Assembly (NCBI GenBank): GCA_937884755.1
Contig: CAKZYJ010000512.1
Coordinates: forward strand, 89,299-153,298
DNA: 64,000 bases
Direction of reading: 5' to 3'
Source of the DNA: an uncultured Flammeovirgaceae bacterium
GTDB lineage: Bacteria; Bacteroidota; Bacteroidia; Cytophagales; Cyclobacteriaceae
The notes under the pieces were generated by a model that saw nothing but the letters and a program-made list of their open reading frames with translations, did no database searches and was not told where the DNA came from. Shown here piece by piece: positions 47,843 to 56,539 of the stretch. Position 1 is the first letter of the stretch, and each line of letters opens with the position of its first letter. A program made the position numbers and the translations under genes.

Positions 47843-49336
47843 ATGAAACGCGTATTACTGAGCCTCATCCTGGGGCTAACCACTCATCTTGTAAGTGCTC
47901 AAAACCAAGATAATCGTTTAACTACTGAGAGTCGAACCTATACAAGCGAATCGGTGATAGTTATTGATGCCATTGTCGGAAGTCTGAAAGTGCCAGAAAA
48001 TCGAGCTAACCCTGATTCGGAAGATATTTCCATTCATTTTATCCAACTGAAAAGTACCAATCCCGATCCTCAAGTACCTTTGGTTTACCTAGAGGGAGGC
48101 CCTGGGGGTAGTTGCATCTGGCAAGCGGGAGATCCCTACTATCTGGAAAAGTGGCTGCCCTTTCTCGAGATAAGCGATGTTATTCTGCTCGATCAACGAG
48201 GAACTGGAGAAGGGACTCAGCGCGTGCTTTATATTCATCAGGAAGGCATTCCAGTTGATATTCTCGCCGATGCAGCAGGCAGAGAAAAATATTTTGAGGG
48301 ACTGAGTCAAAAAGCTTTAGCTGATTTTGAGCAGCGGGGAGTAGATTTACACGGATATACTACTCTCGAGAGTGCCCAGGATATAGATGATTTGCGACAA
48401 GCTTTATCCTACGAGCAATTCTCGTTACTAGGGTTTAGCTACGGAACCCACCTAGGGCTAACCTATATGAAATACTTTAGCTCGCACGCAAAGAACGCTG
48501 TGTTGGTTGGGGTAGAAGGGTTTAACCACGCCCTTAAGCTGCCTTCTTCTATGGATACCCAGCTTCAAAAGATTGCGCTGATGGCTCAGGCCGACCTGAA
48601 GGTGAGTCAGTCAGTACCGGATTTGATGGATTTGTATCGACGCGTTATTCGTTCTCTGGATGAAAATCCGGCTGAACTAGAAATTGCTTCGCCCCTTACG
48701 GATGAACCTATGCAAGTAAAGGTCGGTTCTTTTGGGCTAAACTTGATTTTACTTATTGATATGGGTGATGCTTCGGATATTCCGGTTTTGCCTCGTTTAC
48801 TATACAGTATTGATCAAGGTGATTATTCTCTGTTACGATGGTTTGTACAGAAACGTATCGGAAACTTTTACGGAGTACAGGGCATGAGTATAACCATGGA
48901 TTTAGCCTCTGGCACCAGTCCGAGTCGATTAGAAAGAATAGAAGAGGAGTTAACGAAGAGCCCATTTCAAGATATTATTCTTGCTGTTTTGATGAACGAT
49001 AATTGGCCACACCCTGATTTGGGTGAGGAGTTCCGTGCACCGATGGTAAGCAATATTCCCACTTTGTTCATGAGTGGCACATTAGATTTTAATACGCCGC
49101 CTTACCAAGCGGAAGAAGTACGCTGGGGGTTCTCCAACAGTAACCATATTATCGTTAATAATGCTGGGCACGAACAGGTATTTACTCATCCCGAAGCTGT
49201 TCCTACTATCATCCGCTTTTTAAAAGGCGAGAATGTAGATGAGGTAGCTTTATCCTATCCACCGCTAGAGTTTATCCCCGTGAAGGGAGACACTGACGGC
49301 CTGTCCCATCCTTCAATTCAAGCACTGGATGAATAG
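47843..49336 (+). CDS. Secreted alpha/beta hydrolase (S33/TAP-like)
   Basis: About 497 residues. The ATG at 47843 gives a signal peptide (MKRVLLSLILGLTTHLVSAQ); the frame upstream looks non-coding. The oxyanion segment is LEGGPGGSC, the nucleophile is the Ser of LLGFSYGTHLG, and the acid and base are probably in MSGTLDFNTPP and NNAGHEQVFTHPE. This is the layout of proline iminopeptidase/tripeptidyl aminopeptidase-like enzymes with a C-terminal TAP-type half. Substrate, peptide or ester, is not defined. Divergent from the kinase gene. Confidence 0.87.
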   Translation: MKRVLLSLILGLTTHLVSAQNQDNRLTTESRTYTSESVIVIDAIVGSLKVPENRANPDSEDISIHFIQLKSTNPDPQVPLVYLEGGPGGSCIWQAGDPYYLEKWLPFLEISDVILLDQRGTGEGTQRVLYIHQEGIPVDILADAAGREKYFEGLSQKALADFEQRGVDLHGYTTLESAQDIDDLRQALSYEQFSLLGFSYGTHLGLTYMKYFSSHAKNAVLVGVEGFNHALKLPSSMDTQLQKIALMAQADLKVSQSVPDLMDLYRRVIRSLDENPAELEIASPLTDEPMQVKVGSFGLNLILLIDMGDASDIPVLPRLLYSIDQGDYSLLRWFVQKRIGNFYGVQGMSITMDLASGTSPSRLERIEEELTKSPFQDIILAVLMNDNWPHPDLGEEFRAPMVSNIPTLFMSGTLDFNTPPYQAEEVRWGFSNSNHIIVNNAGHEQVFTHPEAVPTIIRFLKGENVDEVALSYPPLEFIPVKGDTDGLSHPSIQALDE

Positions 49337-49378
49337 AAAGAGAATAAGGCAAAGCAAAATAGATACTAGCGATAATTA

Positions 49379-49408
49379 AAAAAGCCGTACTCCTCAGAAT
49401 ACGGCTTT
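49379..49408 (-). terminator. Rho-independent terminator of the aconitase gene
   Basis: AAAGCCGTA (49381-49389) pairs perfectly with TACGGCTTT (49400-49408) around a 10-base loop. On the minus strand it is followed by a T run and AATT, 23 bases beyond the aconitase stop. It could also serve the plus-strand hydrolase. Confidence 0.75.
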
Positions 49409-49430
49409 AAGATCGGGAACAAATAAATGG

Positions 49431-51701
49431 TTAAGATTTGCCTTCCAGCTTTCGAATTAGATTCAACGCTGAACCAGATTTAAACCATTCTATCTGATTT
49501 TCATTGTAGGTATGATTGGTCTTAATCAGATCCTCTGATCCATCAGCATGCTTGAATTTCAGCGTGACTTGCTTATCGGGGGCAAACTGGTCTAGATCTA
49601 CCGTTTCCACGGTATCATCTTCCTGCACCTTATCATAATCACTTGGATTGGCAAAGGTAAGTGCCAGAATACCTTGCTTCTTAAGATTGGTTTCGTGGAT
49701 TCGAGCGAAGGATTTTACCAGTACAATCCGAACACCTAAATGACGAGGTTCCATGGCGGCGTGCTCCCGAGAAGATCCTTCACCGTAGTTATCGTCACCC
49801 ACTACAATTTGAGGAATGCCTTCGGCTTTGTAGGCACGGGCTGTAGCGGGTACTTCGCCGTATTCTCCGGTTAATTGGCTTTTTACACTATTAGCTTCTT
49901 TGTTGTAGGCATTGATTGCCCCGATGAAGCAGTTGTTAGAAATATTATCCAAGTGTCCGCGGAAGCGCAACCAAGGGCCTGCCATAGAAATATGGTCGGT
50001 AGTACATTTGCCGTAGGCTTTCAGGAGCAGTCGCATTCCAGTGATATTATCTCCGTCCCAACCGTCAAACGGAGTCAAAATTTGCAGTCTTTCAGAATCT
50101 TCTCTAACCACTACATTAACATTGCTGCCGTCTTCAGCAGGAGGCTGATAACCGGCATCTTCAACCCCAAACCCATTAGGAGGCAGTTCAATACCCTGTG
50201 GCTCTTCAAGCATTACTTCATCTCCATCTTCATTGGTAAGCTTATCCTTCAGTGGATTAAACTTCAGTGTTCCGGCAATAGCCAATGCCGTTGTAAGCTC
50301 GGGCGAGGTCACAAACGAGTGGGTGTTCGGGTTACCGTCATTGCGCTTAGCGAAATTCCGGTTAAAGGATGTGACAATTGTATTCTTACGATCTGGATCG
50401 TTGCTGTGACGAGCCCATTGACCAATACAGGGTCCGCAGGCATTTGCTAGTACCACCCCGCCAATGCTATCGAACACATTCAGTAATCCGTCTCGCTCAG
50501 CGGTGTAACGAACTTGTTCGGAACCGGGAGTGATAGTGAATTCGGATTTGGCTTTTAGGTTTTTATCAGCAGCTTGCTGGGCAATGGAGGCTGAACGGGT
50601 AATATCTTCGTAAGACGAGTTGGTGCAAGAACCAATCAGCCCTACTTCAATTTCCTCTGGCCAATCGTGTTCGGTAGCCGCTTCGGCTAACTTGGATATG
50701 GGCCAGGCTAAATCGGGAGTAAATGGACCATTTACGTGCGGCTCCAGTTCCGATAAGTTGATCTCAATGACCCGATCAAAGTATTCATCGGGATTATCTA
50801 TTACTTCTTGATCAGCCCGCAGGTGTTCTTTCACTTTCTCAGCCTCGGCTGCTATATCAGCGCGTTCCGTGGCTTCCAGATAATCCTTCATTTTATGGGA
50901 ATAGTGGAATAGGGAAGTGGTGGCTCCAATTTCAGCTCCCATATTGCAGATGGTTCCTTTGCCAGTACAAGAGATTGCATCAGCTCCTTCACCAAAGTAC
51001 TCTACAATAGCCCCGGTTCCACCTTTCACGGTTAAAATCCCGGCTACTTTGAGAATAACATCTTTGGCCGATGTCCACCCGCTTAATCGTCCGGTAAGCT
51101 TCACACCAATAAGCTTAGGCATTTTTAGCTCCCAGGGCATTCCAGCCATCACATCTACTGCATCAGCTCCGCCAACTCCAATAGCGACCATCCCCAGACC
51201 ACCAGCATTAGGAGTGTGGGAGTCAGTACCGATCATCATTCCTCCCGGGAAGGCGTAGTTTTCTAGCACCACTTGGTGGATAATTCCCGCACCGGGCTTC
51301 CAGAAGCCGATACCGTACTTGTTGGAAACAGAAGAAAGAAAATCGTAAACCTCTTTGTTGGTCGTAGTGGCATTATCCAAATATTCCTCGGCACCCACTT
51401 CCGCCTGAATCAGGTGGTCGCAGTGTACAGTGGAAGGAACGGCAGTTTTATCTTTACCCGCTTGCATGAATTGCAACAGTGCCATTTGGGCAGTGGCGTC
51501 CTGCATCGCTACGCGGTCGGGTTTGAAATCTACGTATGAACCTCCCCGTTCGTAGGCTTCGGTTGGGTCACCCTGATAAAGGTGGCTGTAGAGAATTTTT
51601 TCAGCTAAGGTTAATGGTCGCCCTACAATGTCGCGGGCTTTAGAGACGCGGTCTCCTAACTTGGAGTAAACGTCTTTAATCATATCCAGATCAAATGCCA
51701 T
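49431..51701 (-). CDS. acn: Aconitate hydratase
   Basis: TCA-cycle enzyme of 756 residues interconverting citrate and isocitrate through a [4Fe-4S] cluster. Cluster ligands are Cys359 ([10 protein letters not shown]) and Cys422/Cys425 (ACGPCIGQ). Other markers are [39 protein letters not shown] and [14 protein letters not shown] with the catalytic serine of the swivel domain. The order and length match the mitochondrial-type aconitases common in Bacteroidota rather than AcnB. A single gene with a candidate promoter and its own terminator. Confidence 0.96.
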   Translation of the reverse strand: MAFDLDMIKDVYSKLGDRVSKARDIVGRPLTLAEKILYSHLYQGDPTEAYERGGSYVDFKPDRVAMQDATAQMALLQFMQAGKDKTAVPSTVHCDHLIQAEVGAEEYLDNATTTNKEVYDFLSSVSNKYGIGFWKPGAGIIHQVVLENYAFPGGMMIGTDSHTPNAGGLGMVAIGVGGADAVDVMAGMPWELKMPKLIGVKLTGRLSGWTSAKDVILKVAGILTVKGGTGAIVEYFGEGADAISCTGKGTICNMGAEIGATTSLFHYSHKMKDYLEATERADIAAEAEKVKEHLRADQEVIDNPDEYFDRVIEINLSELEPHVNGPFTPDLAWPISKLAEAATEHDWPEEIEVGLIGSCTNSSYEDITRSASIAQQAADKNLKAKSEFTITPGSEQVRYTAERDGLLNVFDSIGGVVLANACGPCIGQWARHSNDPDRKNTIVTSFNRNFAKRNDGNPNTHSFVTSPELTTALAIAGTLKFNPLKDKLTNEDGDEVMLEEPQGIELPPNGFGVEDAGYQPPAEDGSNVNVVVREDSERLQILTPFDGWDGDNITGMRLLLKAYGKCTTDHISMAGPWLRFRGHLDNISNNCFIGAINAYNKEANSVKSQLTGEYGEVPATARAYKAEGIPQIVVGDDNYGEGSSREHAAMEPRHLGVRIVLVKSFARIHETNLKKQGILALTFANPSDYDKVQEDDTVETVDLDQFAPDKQVTLKFKHADGSEDLIKTNHTYNENQIEWFKSGSALNLIRKLEGKS

Positions 51702-51742
51702 AGGGAAAGGATAGTTAAAAAGTGATAAAAATCTTCAAAGTG

Positions 51743-51750
51743 CAAAAATA
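51743..51750 (-). promoter_or_regulatory. Candidate -7 box of the aconitase gene
   Basis: On the minus strand this reads TATTTTTG, a match to TAnnTTTG, about 42 bases before the aconitase ATG. No TTG element is seen at normal spacing, and it lies in a short divergent region, so confidence is low. Confidence 0.3.
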
Positions 51751-51828
51751 CAGATTGTCGTGTATTCTGATACTAAAGTAACAAACTTGTCCTACATTTA
51801 TGTTTCCTCAATCATTCGTCATTTCCCT

Positions 51829-52725
51829 ATGAAAGGTATTTTTCCCATTTTTCTGATCTTCAATTTGGCCTTTGTTCACCAGATTCAGGCACAAGATACT
51901 GATCCTTTTCCATTTGATACTTCTCACTATCAGCTTCGAGAGGTAGTCTACAAATCAACTCCTCAAGCCGAACTGAAGCTGCACCTATATTATCCGCAAC
52001 AAACTAGAAGTCAACCACTACCAGCCATTCTTTTCTTCTTTGGGGGAGGATGGTCAGGTGGAAGTCATAGTCACTTTGCGCCGCACAGCAAGTATTTGGC
52101 AAGTAGAGGCATGATTGCAGTTACGGCTGATTACCGGGTGAAAAAACAACACGGAACTACCCCCATTGAAGCTATACAGGATGCCAGGCAAGCATTGAAC
52201 TATCTAGCCGCTCACGCAGATGAATTAGGTGTAGATTTCAGTATGATTGCCGCTGGTGGTGGCTCAGCCGGTGGTCATCTGGCGCTTTGTACTGCGTTGA
52301 TTGATCGATTCGACGATGAAAAATTAGACTATTCTCCTAAAGCATTAGTTTTATATAATCCGGTAGTAAATACAACTTCCGCTGGTTTCGGTAGTAATTC
52401 GTTAGGTAAGGATTCAATCAATGCCTCCCCCTTTCACCACCTATCGTTAACTATGCCACCGTTGGTGATATTCCATGGAGAGGAAGATACTACAGTTCCT
52501 CTATCAAATATTACCGAATTACAGCAGGAATTGACTAATCTGGGAGTAGAGCATACAGTGTATACCTACCCGGATCAGAAGCATGGTTTTTTTAATGTTG
52601 GGCGTCAACCCGAAAATCTTTATTTTCTAGAGACACTTTATCGAACCGACGAATTTCTAACCAAATATGGGTACCTAATGGGGGAGCCACTGTTTGATTT
52701 ACCTTTACCCAAAGCAAAAAAGTAG
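51829..52725 (+). CDS. Secreted esterase-like alpha/beta hydrolase
   Basis: About 298 residues. The ATG at 51829 opens a clean signal peptide (MKGIFPIFLIFNLAFVHQIQ); the 23 codons upstream do not look coding. Motifs follow the BD-FAE/lipase-like group: an FFFGGGWSGGS oxyanion segment, nucleophile Ser in GGGSAGGHLAL, acid in FHGEEDTTVP and His in PDQKHGFFN. Members are acetyl or feruloyl esterases on carbohydrates, or lipases. No glycan-degrading genes are adjacent. Divergent from aconitase. Confidence 0.86.
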   Translation: MKGIFPIFLIFNLAFVHQIQAQDTDPFPFDTSHYQLREVVYKSTPQAELKLHLYYPQQTRSQPLPAILFFFGGGWSGGSHSHFAPHSKYLASRGMIAVTADYRVKKQHGTTPIEAIQDARQALNYLAAHADELGVDFSMIAAGGGSAGGHLALCTALIDRFDDEKLDYSPKALVLYNPVVNTTSAGFGSNSLGKDSINASPFHHLSLTMPPLVIFHGEEDTTVPLSNITELQQELTNLGVEHTVYTYPDQKHGFFNVGRQPENLYFLETLYRTDEFLTKYGYLMGEPLFDLPLPKAKK

Positions 52726-52824
52726 TTATTTAGCCTGATCTTCGTCAATTGAGTTTAATAGTTCGGTTACTGTATTTTTAGCTATCACCGGGGTCTAGAC
52801 GATGTTGTCTCTAACAGATTTCAT
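52726..52824 (-). other. Short coding-like frame split by an amber codon
   Basis: On the minus strand, ATG at 52822-52824 opens MKSVRDNIV, meets TAG at 52795-52797, then resumes TPVIAKNTVTELLNSIDED and ends QAK-TAA. The post-stop part has coding-like composition. It might be a decayed small gene or chance. The rest of the 283-base gap to 53009 holds only short palindromes. Confidence 0.15.
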
Positions 52825-53008
52825 AGGATGCATTATTTTTAGGTTGTTTATTAGATTGACCTTTCCCAGGGGCCCATGTTAGCTAACCTAGCCTTATTAC
52901 TGCTTGGAGACTCTATACTGTACTGATGAATTCTTAATATGCCAAAAATTTTTAACCAGCTAGCTACTTTTTTATTCAGCAATAGGGGCAATACTGAAAA
53001 GAGATAGA

Positions 53009-53716
53009 CTAACTACCTAAGCGCTCTAGTAGCAGTTGCCGGTAGGCATTTCCAACGGGTAACTCTTGTTCATTTATTGTCACCATCTTCCCGTGGGCTT
53101 GATCTACTTTACTTAGGTTGATGATGTAAGACTTATGAATTCGCTGAAACCGCTCTCTGGGTAGGGTTTCTTCCATGTGTTTCATGGTGTCGGCAATCAT
53201 GTGTTTTCCCTTGGTAGTATAGATACGAACGTAGTTGCCAAAACTGTTGACATACAGTAGGTTAGCATAATCAATTCGTTTACTTATTCCGTCTTCTTTT
53301 ACAAAGAAATGATCCTGAGTGGGAGCCGTAGTTTCGGGGTCATCCGTAGCGGCTGGCGGAGAGTACTGGTGCAGTACTTTATTGACCGATTTCAAAAAGC
53401 GGTTGAAGGGAATCGGTTTTAGCAGATAGTCTGTCACATTGAAATTGTAACTGTCTACCGCAAATTCGGAGTGGGCTGAGGTAATGATGACTTTGGGTGG
53501 GTTTTGTAAGGCTTCCAACAGTTCTAAACCCGTGAGTTCGGGCATCTCAATGTCGAGAAAGAGCAAGTCAACGGGGTTGTTTTGCAGATAGCTGAAGGCT
53601 TCTACCGAACTGGTTGTGCTATGCACTATTTCCAGATCAGCTATTTTTTCTATATAATTTTTCAGGACTACGTGAGCGCGAGGCTCATCATCCACCACTA
53701 AACATTTCAGCTTCAT
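53009..53716 (-). CDS. LytTR family response regulator (second pair)
   Basis: 235 residues: receiver domain with acidic pair VVDDEP, phospho-acceptor Asp55 (LLFLDIEMPE) and LLKPI, then a Pro/Thr-rich linker (near 120-135) and the LytTR domain (FFVKEDGISKRIDYANLLYVNSFGNYVRIYT...RIHKSYIINLSKV). The ATG overlaps the kinase gene stop by four bases. The pair lies next to the repeat protein and ABC/M1 genes, on the opposite strand. Confidence 0.93.
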   Translation of the reverse strand: MKLKCLVVDDEPRAHVVLKNYIEKIADLEIVHSTTSSVEAFSYLQNNPVDLLFLDIEMPELTGLELLEALQNPPKVIITSAHSEFAVDSYNFNVTDYLLKPIPFNRFLKSVNKVLHQYSPPAATDDPETTAPTQDHFFVKEDGISKRIDYANLLYVNSFGNYVRIYTTKGKHMIADTMKHMEETLPRERFQRIHKSYIINLSKVDQAHGKMVTINEQELPVGNAYRQLLLERLGS

Positions 53717-54714
53717 AAATTCACAAATAAGGTAACTTGATACGTATCCGGCTGGCGGACAATATCCAGGTAATGCTTTCCTGGGTAAACCAATTGCAGT
53801 CGTTTTCGGGTATTGGCTAGTCCGGTCCAGGTAGAGGAAACCGTGCGAGTAGCTTTTTTCGGTATGCTATTGATAACAATCATCTGGAGCCTTCCTTGAG
53901 CAATATCAATCCGCACATTCACGAAGCTTCTTTCATTGGTAGTGGCTACCCCGTGCTTAAACGCATTTTCTACAAAAGGAATGAGCAACATAGGTGGTAC
54001 CAGATAGCCATCATCGTCACCATTAATCTGAAAGTCAATGGTACAGCGCTGGCCGTAGCGGGTTTCTTCCAGCGATAGAAAATTATGGAGAAATTCTATT
54101 TCGTCGGCTAACGGTAACATTCCTTTTCGGGAGCTTTCTAGTTGGTAGCGTGTAAGCTGAGAAAGCTCAATAATCAGATCGGCAGCCCGCTCCGAACCTT
54201 CCAGGGCATAGGAATAAATACTGTTAAGAGCATTGAACAAAAAGTGCGGATTCATCTGGCTGCGAAGCAATTGCATCTCCATCTCATTCTGCCGGAGCAA
54301 TAGTTCAAATTCCCGCTGCTGATGAAACGCAAACTTACGGATAAGGAATAAACTCATAGCCGCCAGTAATAATAGCAGATGCAGCCCCCACAGTGAAATA
54401 AAAGAAGACTGGGGATACGGAAAATACGGATAAAACCAGTCAATTCCTGCGGTGAGAGTGATTACGGCAGTCAGGGTTGCCCCGTAAAAACTATGCTTCT
54501 GCTTTTGTAGAAATTGAGGAACCAATAAGTAGTGGTTGGCGTAGACAGCGGCAGCTAGGGGCAAAAGCCCTAAAATAATTTGCCCGAAAACTAGTAAGTC
54601 AACCGTTGGTAGTTCGGCCGGGCGAAGGGTAAGAAATATACCCACTGCTAGAATGAACCAGAGAGCTAATTGGTACGCAATAGGGGCAAACGCTATGTCT
54701 TTGAACTTCGCCAT
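53713..54714 (-). CDS. LytS-type sensor histidine kinase (second pair)
   Basis: 333 residues with four hydrophobic segments (near 12-30, 38-62, 76-95 and 103-125) and no separate sensor domain. The kinase region has the phospho-acceptor segment SQMNPHFLFNALNSIYSYAL with Asn in place of the His that begins the related motif (QIHPHFLFN) in the first pair; the His of NPHFLFN is retained. The ATP-binding part has FVENAFKHGV and GLANTRKRLQLVYP. Cognate to the overlapping regulator gene. Confidence 0.9.
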   Translation of the reverse strand: MAKFKDIAFAPIAYQLALWFILAVGIFLTLRPAELPTVDLLVFGQIILGLLPLAAAVYANHYLLVPQFLQKQKHSFYGATLTAVITLTAGIDWFYPYFPYPQSSFISLWGLHLLLLLAAMSLFLIRKFAFHQQREFELLLRQNEMEMQLLRSQMNPHFLFNALNSIYSYALEGSERAADLIIELSQLTRYQLESSRKGMLPLADEIEFLHNFLSLEETRYGQRCTIDFQINGDDDGYLVPPMLLIPFVENAFKHGVATTNERSFVNVRIDIAQGRLQMIVINSIPKKATRTVSSTWTGLANTRKRLQLVYPGKHYLDIVRQPDTYQVTLFVNL

Positions 54715-54912
54715 GCTGCAAAGTAACCAGATTATACGATGGTTGCCAAAAGTGAATGACGAACGTCGTTGGTCATGAAATATACTTCGTTTGTCCTCTT
54801 TTCGCCCCTTTCGTCACTATTTTTTCGTCCTGTTAGGGCTAAGCTGCACCTTTGGATCATGCAAATGGCACTTAAGCCGCTGTACTTTTAACATACCAAA
54901 AAACCATTTATC

Positions 54913-55431
54913 ATGAAAAAGCTAAATAATTCATTCACCCGAATCTTTATAATTTCCATTCTTACCGTAACTGCTTTCTTCGCTCAAGCAGACGATATAA
55001 GTTCTCATATTCAAGTTCAGTCACAACCTGTAAGTACCGGATTTACTATTCCTGAAAGTATTAGCGGTCTTATTGCTCTAGGAGACCGTTTCGTTCAACT
55101 TGGGCAGGCTGAACTTGCTCTAGAGCACTACAGCCGAAGCATACGAGAAGGAAGAATGATTGATCCTGATTATACTGATGAAGCTACTGAGATCAAAATT
55201 GTGGCTTTAGTAAAACAGATAGGTGAGGAAAAGACCCGAAAAGAGGTTGCCAACCTGATTGCACAAGGCGATAGCCTAGCAACCGACCAACCTGAGCAGG
55301 CACTAGAATTCTACAGCCGCAGTATTCGTATTGGAAAAATTCGAGATACAGACTACATGGATAGTAGCACGCAGAAAAAGATTGTGAATTTAGTCACTAT
55401 TTTGGGAGAGAAGGTAGCCCAAGCTGAGTAA
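54913..55431 (+). CDS. Secreted protein with two TPR-like repeats
   Basis: 172 residues with a signal peptide (MKKLNNSFTRIFIISILTVT..., cleavage near FAQA). The rest is built from two copies of a 53-residue unit: residues 53-106 (LIALGDRFVQLGQAELALEHY) and 115-167 (LIAQGDSLATDQPEQALEFYS). Both contain YSRSIR and a D-Y-x-D-x-(A/S)-T segment, then a K-I-V-x-L-V helix. The helical pairs resemble a TPR. I do not recognise the family. It lies between the second LytTR pair and the ABC genes and might be a periplasmic partner, by position only. Confidence 0.75.
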   Translation: MKKLNNSFTRIFIISILTVTAFFAQADDISSHIQVQSQPVSTGFTIPESISGLIALGDRFVQLGQAELALEHYSRSIREGRMIDPDYTDEATEIKIVALVKQIGEEKTRKEVANLIAQGDSLATDQPEQALEFYSRSIRIGKIRDTDYMDSSTQKKIVNLVTILGEKVAQAE

Positions 55432-55445
55432 ATTTAGCTCTTGGT

Positions 55446-55479
55446 TACAGACTCTCGAGGTAAATTTCAAGAGTCTGTA
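55446..55479 (+). terminator. Hairpin after the repeat-protein gene, probable terminator
   Basis: TACAGACTCT (55446-55455) pairs perfectly with AGAGTCTGTA (55470-55479) over ten bases with a 14-base loop. The downstream sequence has only a weak T stretch (GCTATTTG), so termination efficiency may be modest. Confidence 0.5.
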
Positions 55480-55633
55480 GCTATTTGAATCCGCTATTAC
55501 ATCTTATCTAGGGCGCGATAGTATCGCATCATTTTCCCTTACAATTATGGGAAATATATACCAAACCAGGTGATGCAATCGTGCACGAGTTTGTTCACTT
55601 TCAATTATCCATTTTCTACCGTCAATTAATATC

Positions 55634-56515
55634 ATGCAACTTACGATTAAAAATCTCACGAAAACTTATCCTAATGGGGTGGCGGCGTTGAAAAACGTGT
55701 CACTTACCATCAACAAAGGAATGTTCGGTTTATTAGGCCCAAACGGCGCCGGAAAGTCAACGCTAATGCGTACCGTAGCCACCCTTCAGGAAGCCGATAG
55801 TGGAGATATTCAACTGGGTGATATTAACGTACTGGAAGACAAAGTGGCTCTGCGTAGAGTTCTGGGTTATTTACCCCAAGAATTTGGCGTGTATCCTCGG
55901 ATTAGTGCCCAGAAGTTGCTTGACCATATGGCTGTACTTAAAGGCATTATCGATAAGCACGAACGCAATACGTTAGTTGATGCCATGTTGGAGCGCGTTA
56001 ACTTAAAAGATCATCGGAAAAAAAGCGTCAGTAGTTATTCGGGGGGGATGCGGCAGCGGTTCGGTATTGCCCAGGCATTATTGGGAGAACCCAAGTTGAT
56101 TATTGTGGATGAGCCTACTGCTGGACTTGATCCTGGTGAACGAAACCGCTTTTACAACTTACTATCAGAAATTGGGGAAAACGTGATCGTGATCTTGTCT
56201 ACTCATATTGTAGACGATGTGAAGGAGCTATGTTCCGATATGGCGATAATCCACGAAGGGGAAGTGCTGTTTTCCGGTTCGCCGCAGCTAGCGGTAGACT
56301 CGCTAGATGGGCTGATCTACGAGCGAACCATAGAGAAGGCAGAGATGGAGGAATATCAGCAAAAATATACGGTAATATCCAGTAAGCTGGTGACTGGCAA
56401 AACCCGAATTCACGTCCATAGCGAAGAACCCATCCCGGCATTTAGTCCGGTGGAAGCCGATCTGGAAGATGTGTTCTTTACTAAAATAATGGGGGTTAGC
56501 GCTGCTCAATTGTAA
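55634..56515 (+). CDS. ABC transporter ATP-binding protein
   Basis: Cytoplasmic ATPase of 293 residues. Walker A is GPNGAGKST (near 37-45), the signature motif is SSYSGGMRQR, Walker B is LIIVDEPTAGLD, and the H-loop is STHIV. The C-terminal ~60 residues (ending ADLEDVFFTKIMG) are the extension common in ABC-2-type exporters. It is 24 bases ahead of the fused permease gene and surely its partner. Confidence 0.95.
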   Translation: MQLTIKNLTKTYPNGVAALKNVSLTINKGMFGLLGPNGAGKSTLMRTVATLQEADSGDIQLGDINVLEDKVALRRVLGYLPQEFGVYPRISAQKLLDHMAVLKGIIDKHERNTLVDAMLERVNLKDHRKKSVSSYSGGMRQRFGIAQALLGEPKLIIVDEPTAGLDPGERNRFYNLLSEIGENVIVILSTHIVDDVKELCSDMAIIHEGEVLFSGSPQLAVDSLDGLIYERTIEKAEMEEYQQKYTVISSKLVTGKTRIHVHSEEPIPAFSPVEADLEDVFFTKIMGVSAAQL

Positions 56516-56539
56516 TATCTCCCTTAAAATTCAACAACT

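Noticed and set aside
55634..56515. Overlapping minus-strand frames inside the ABC ATPase gene
   Set aside because: The plus strand carries all ABC motifs; the opposite frames are shadows.
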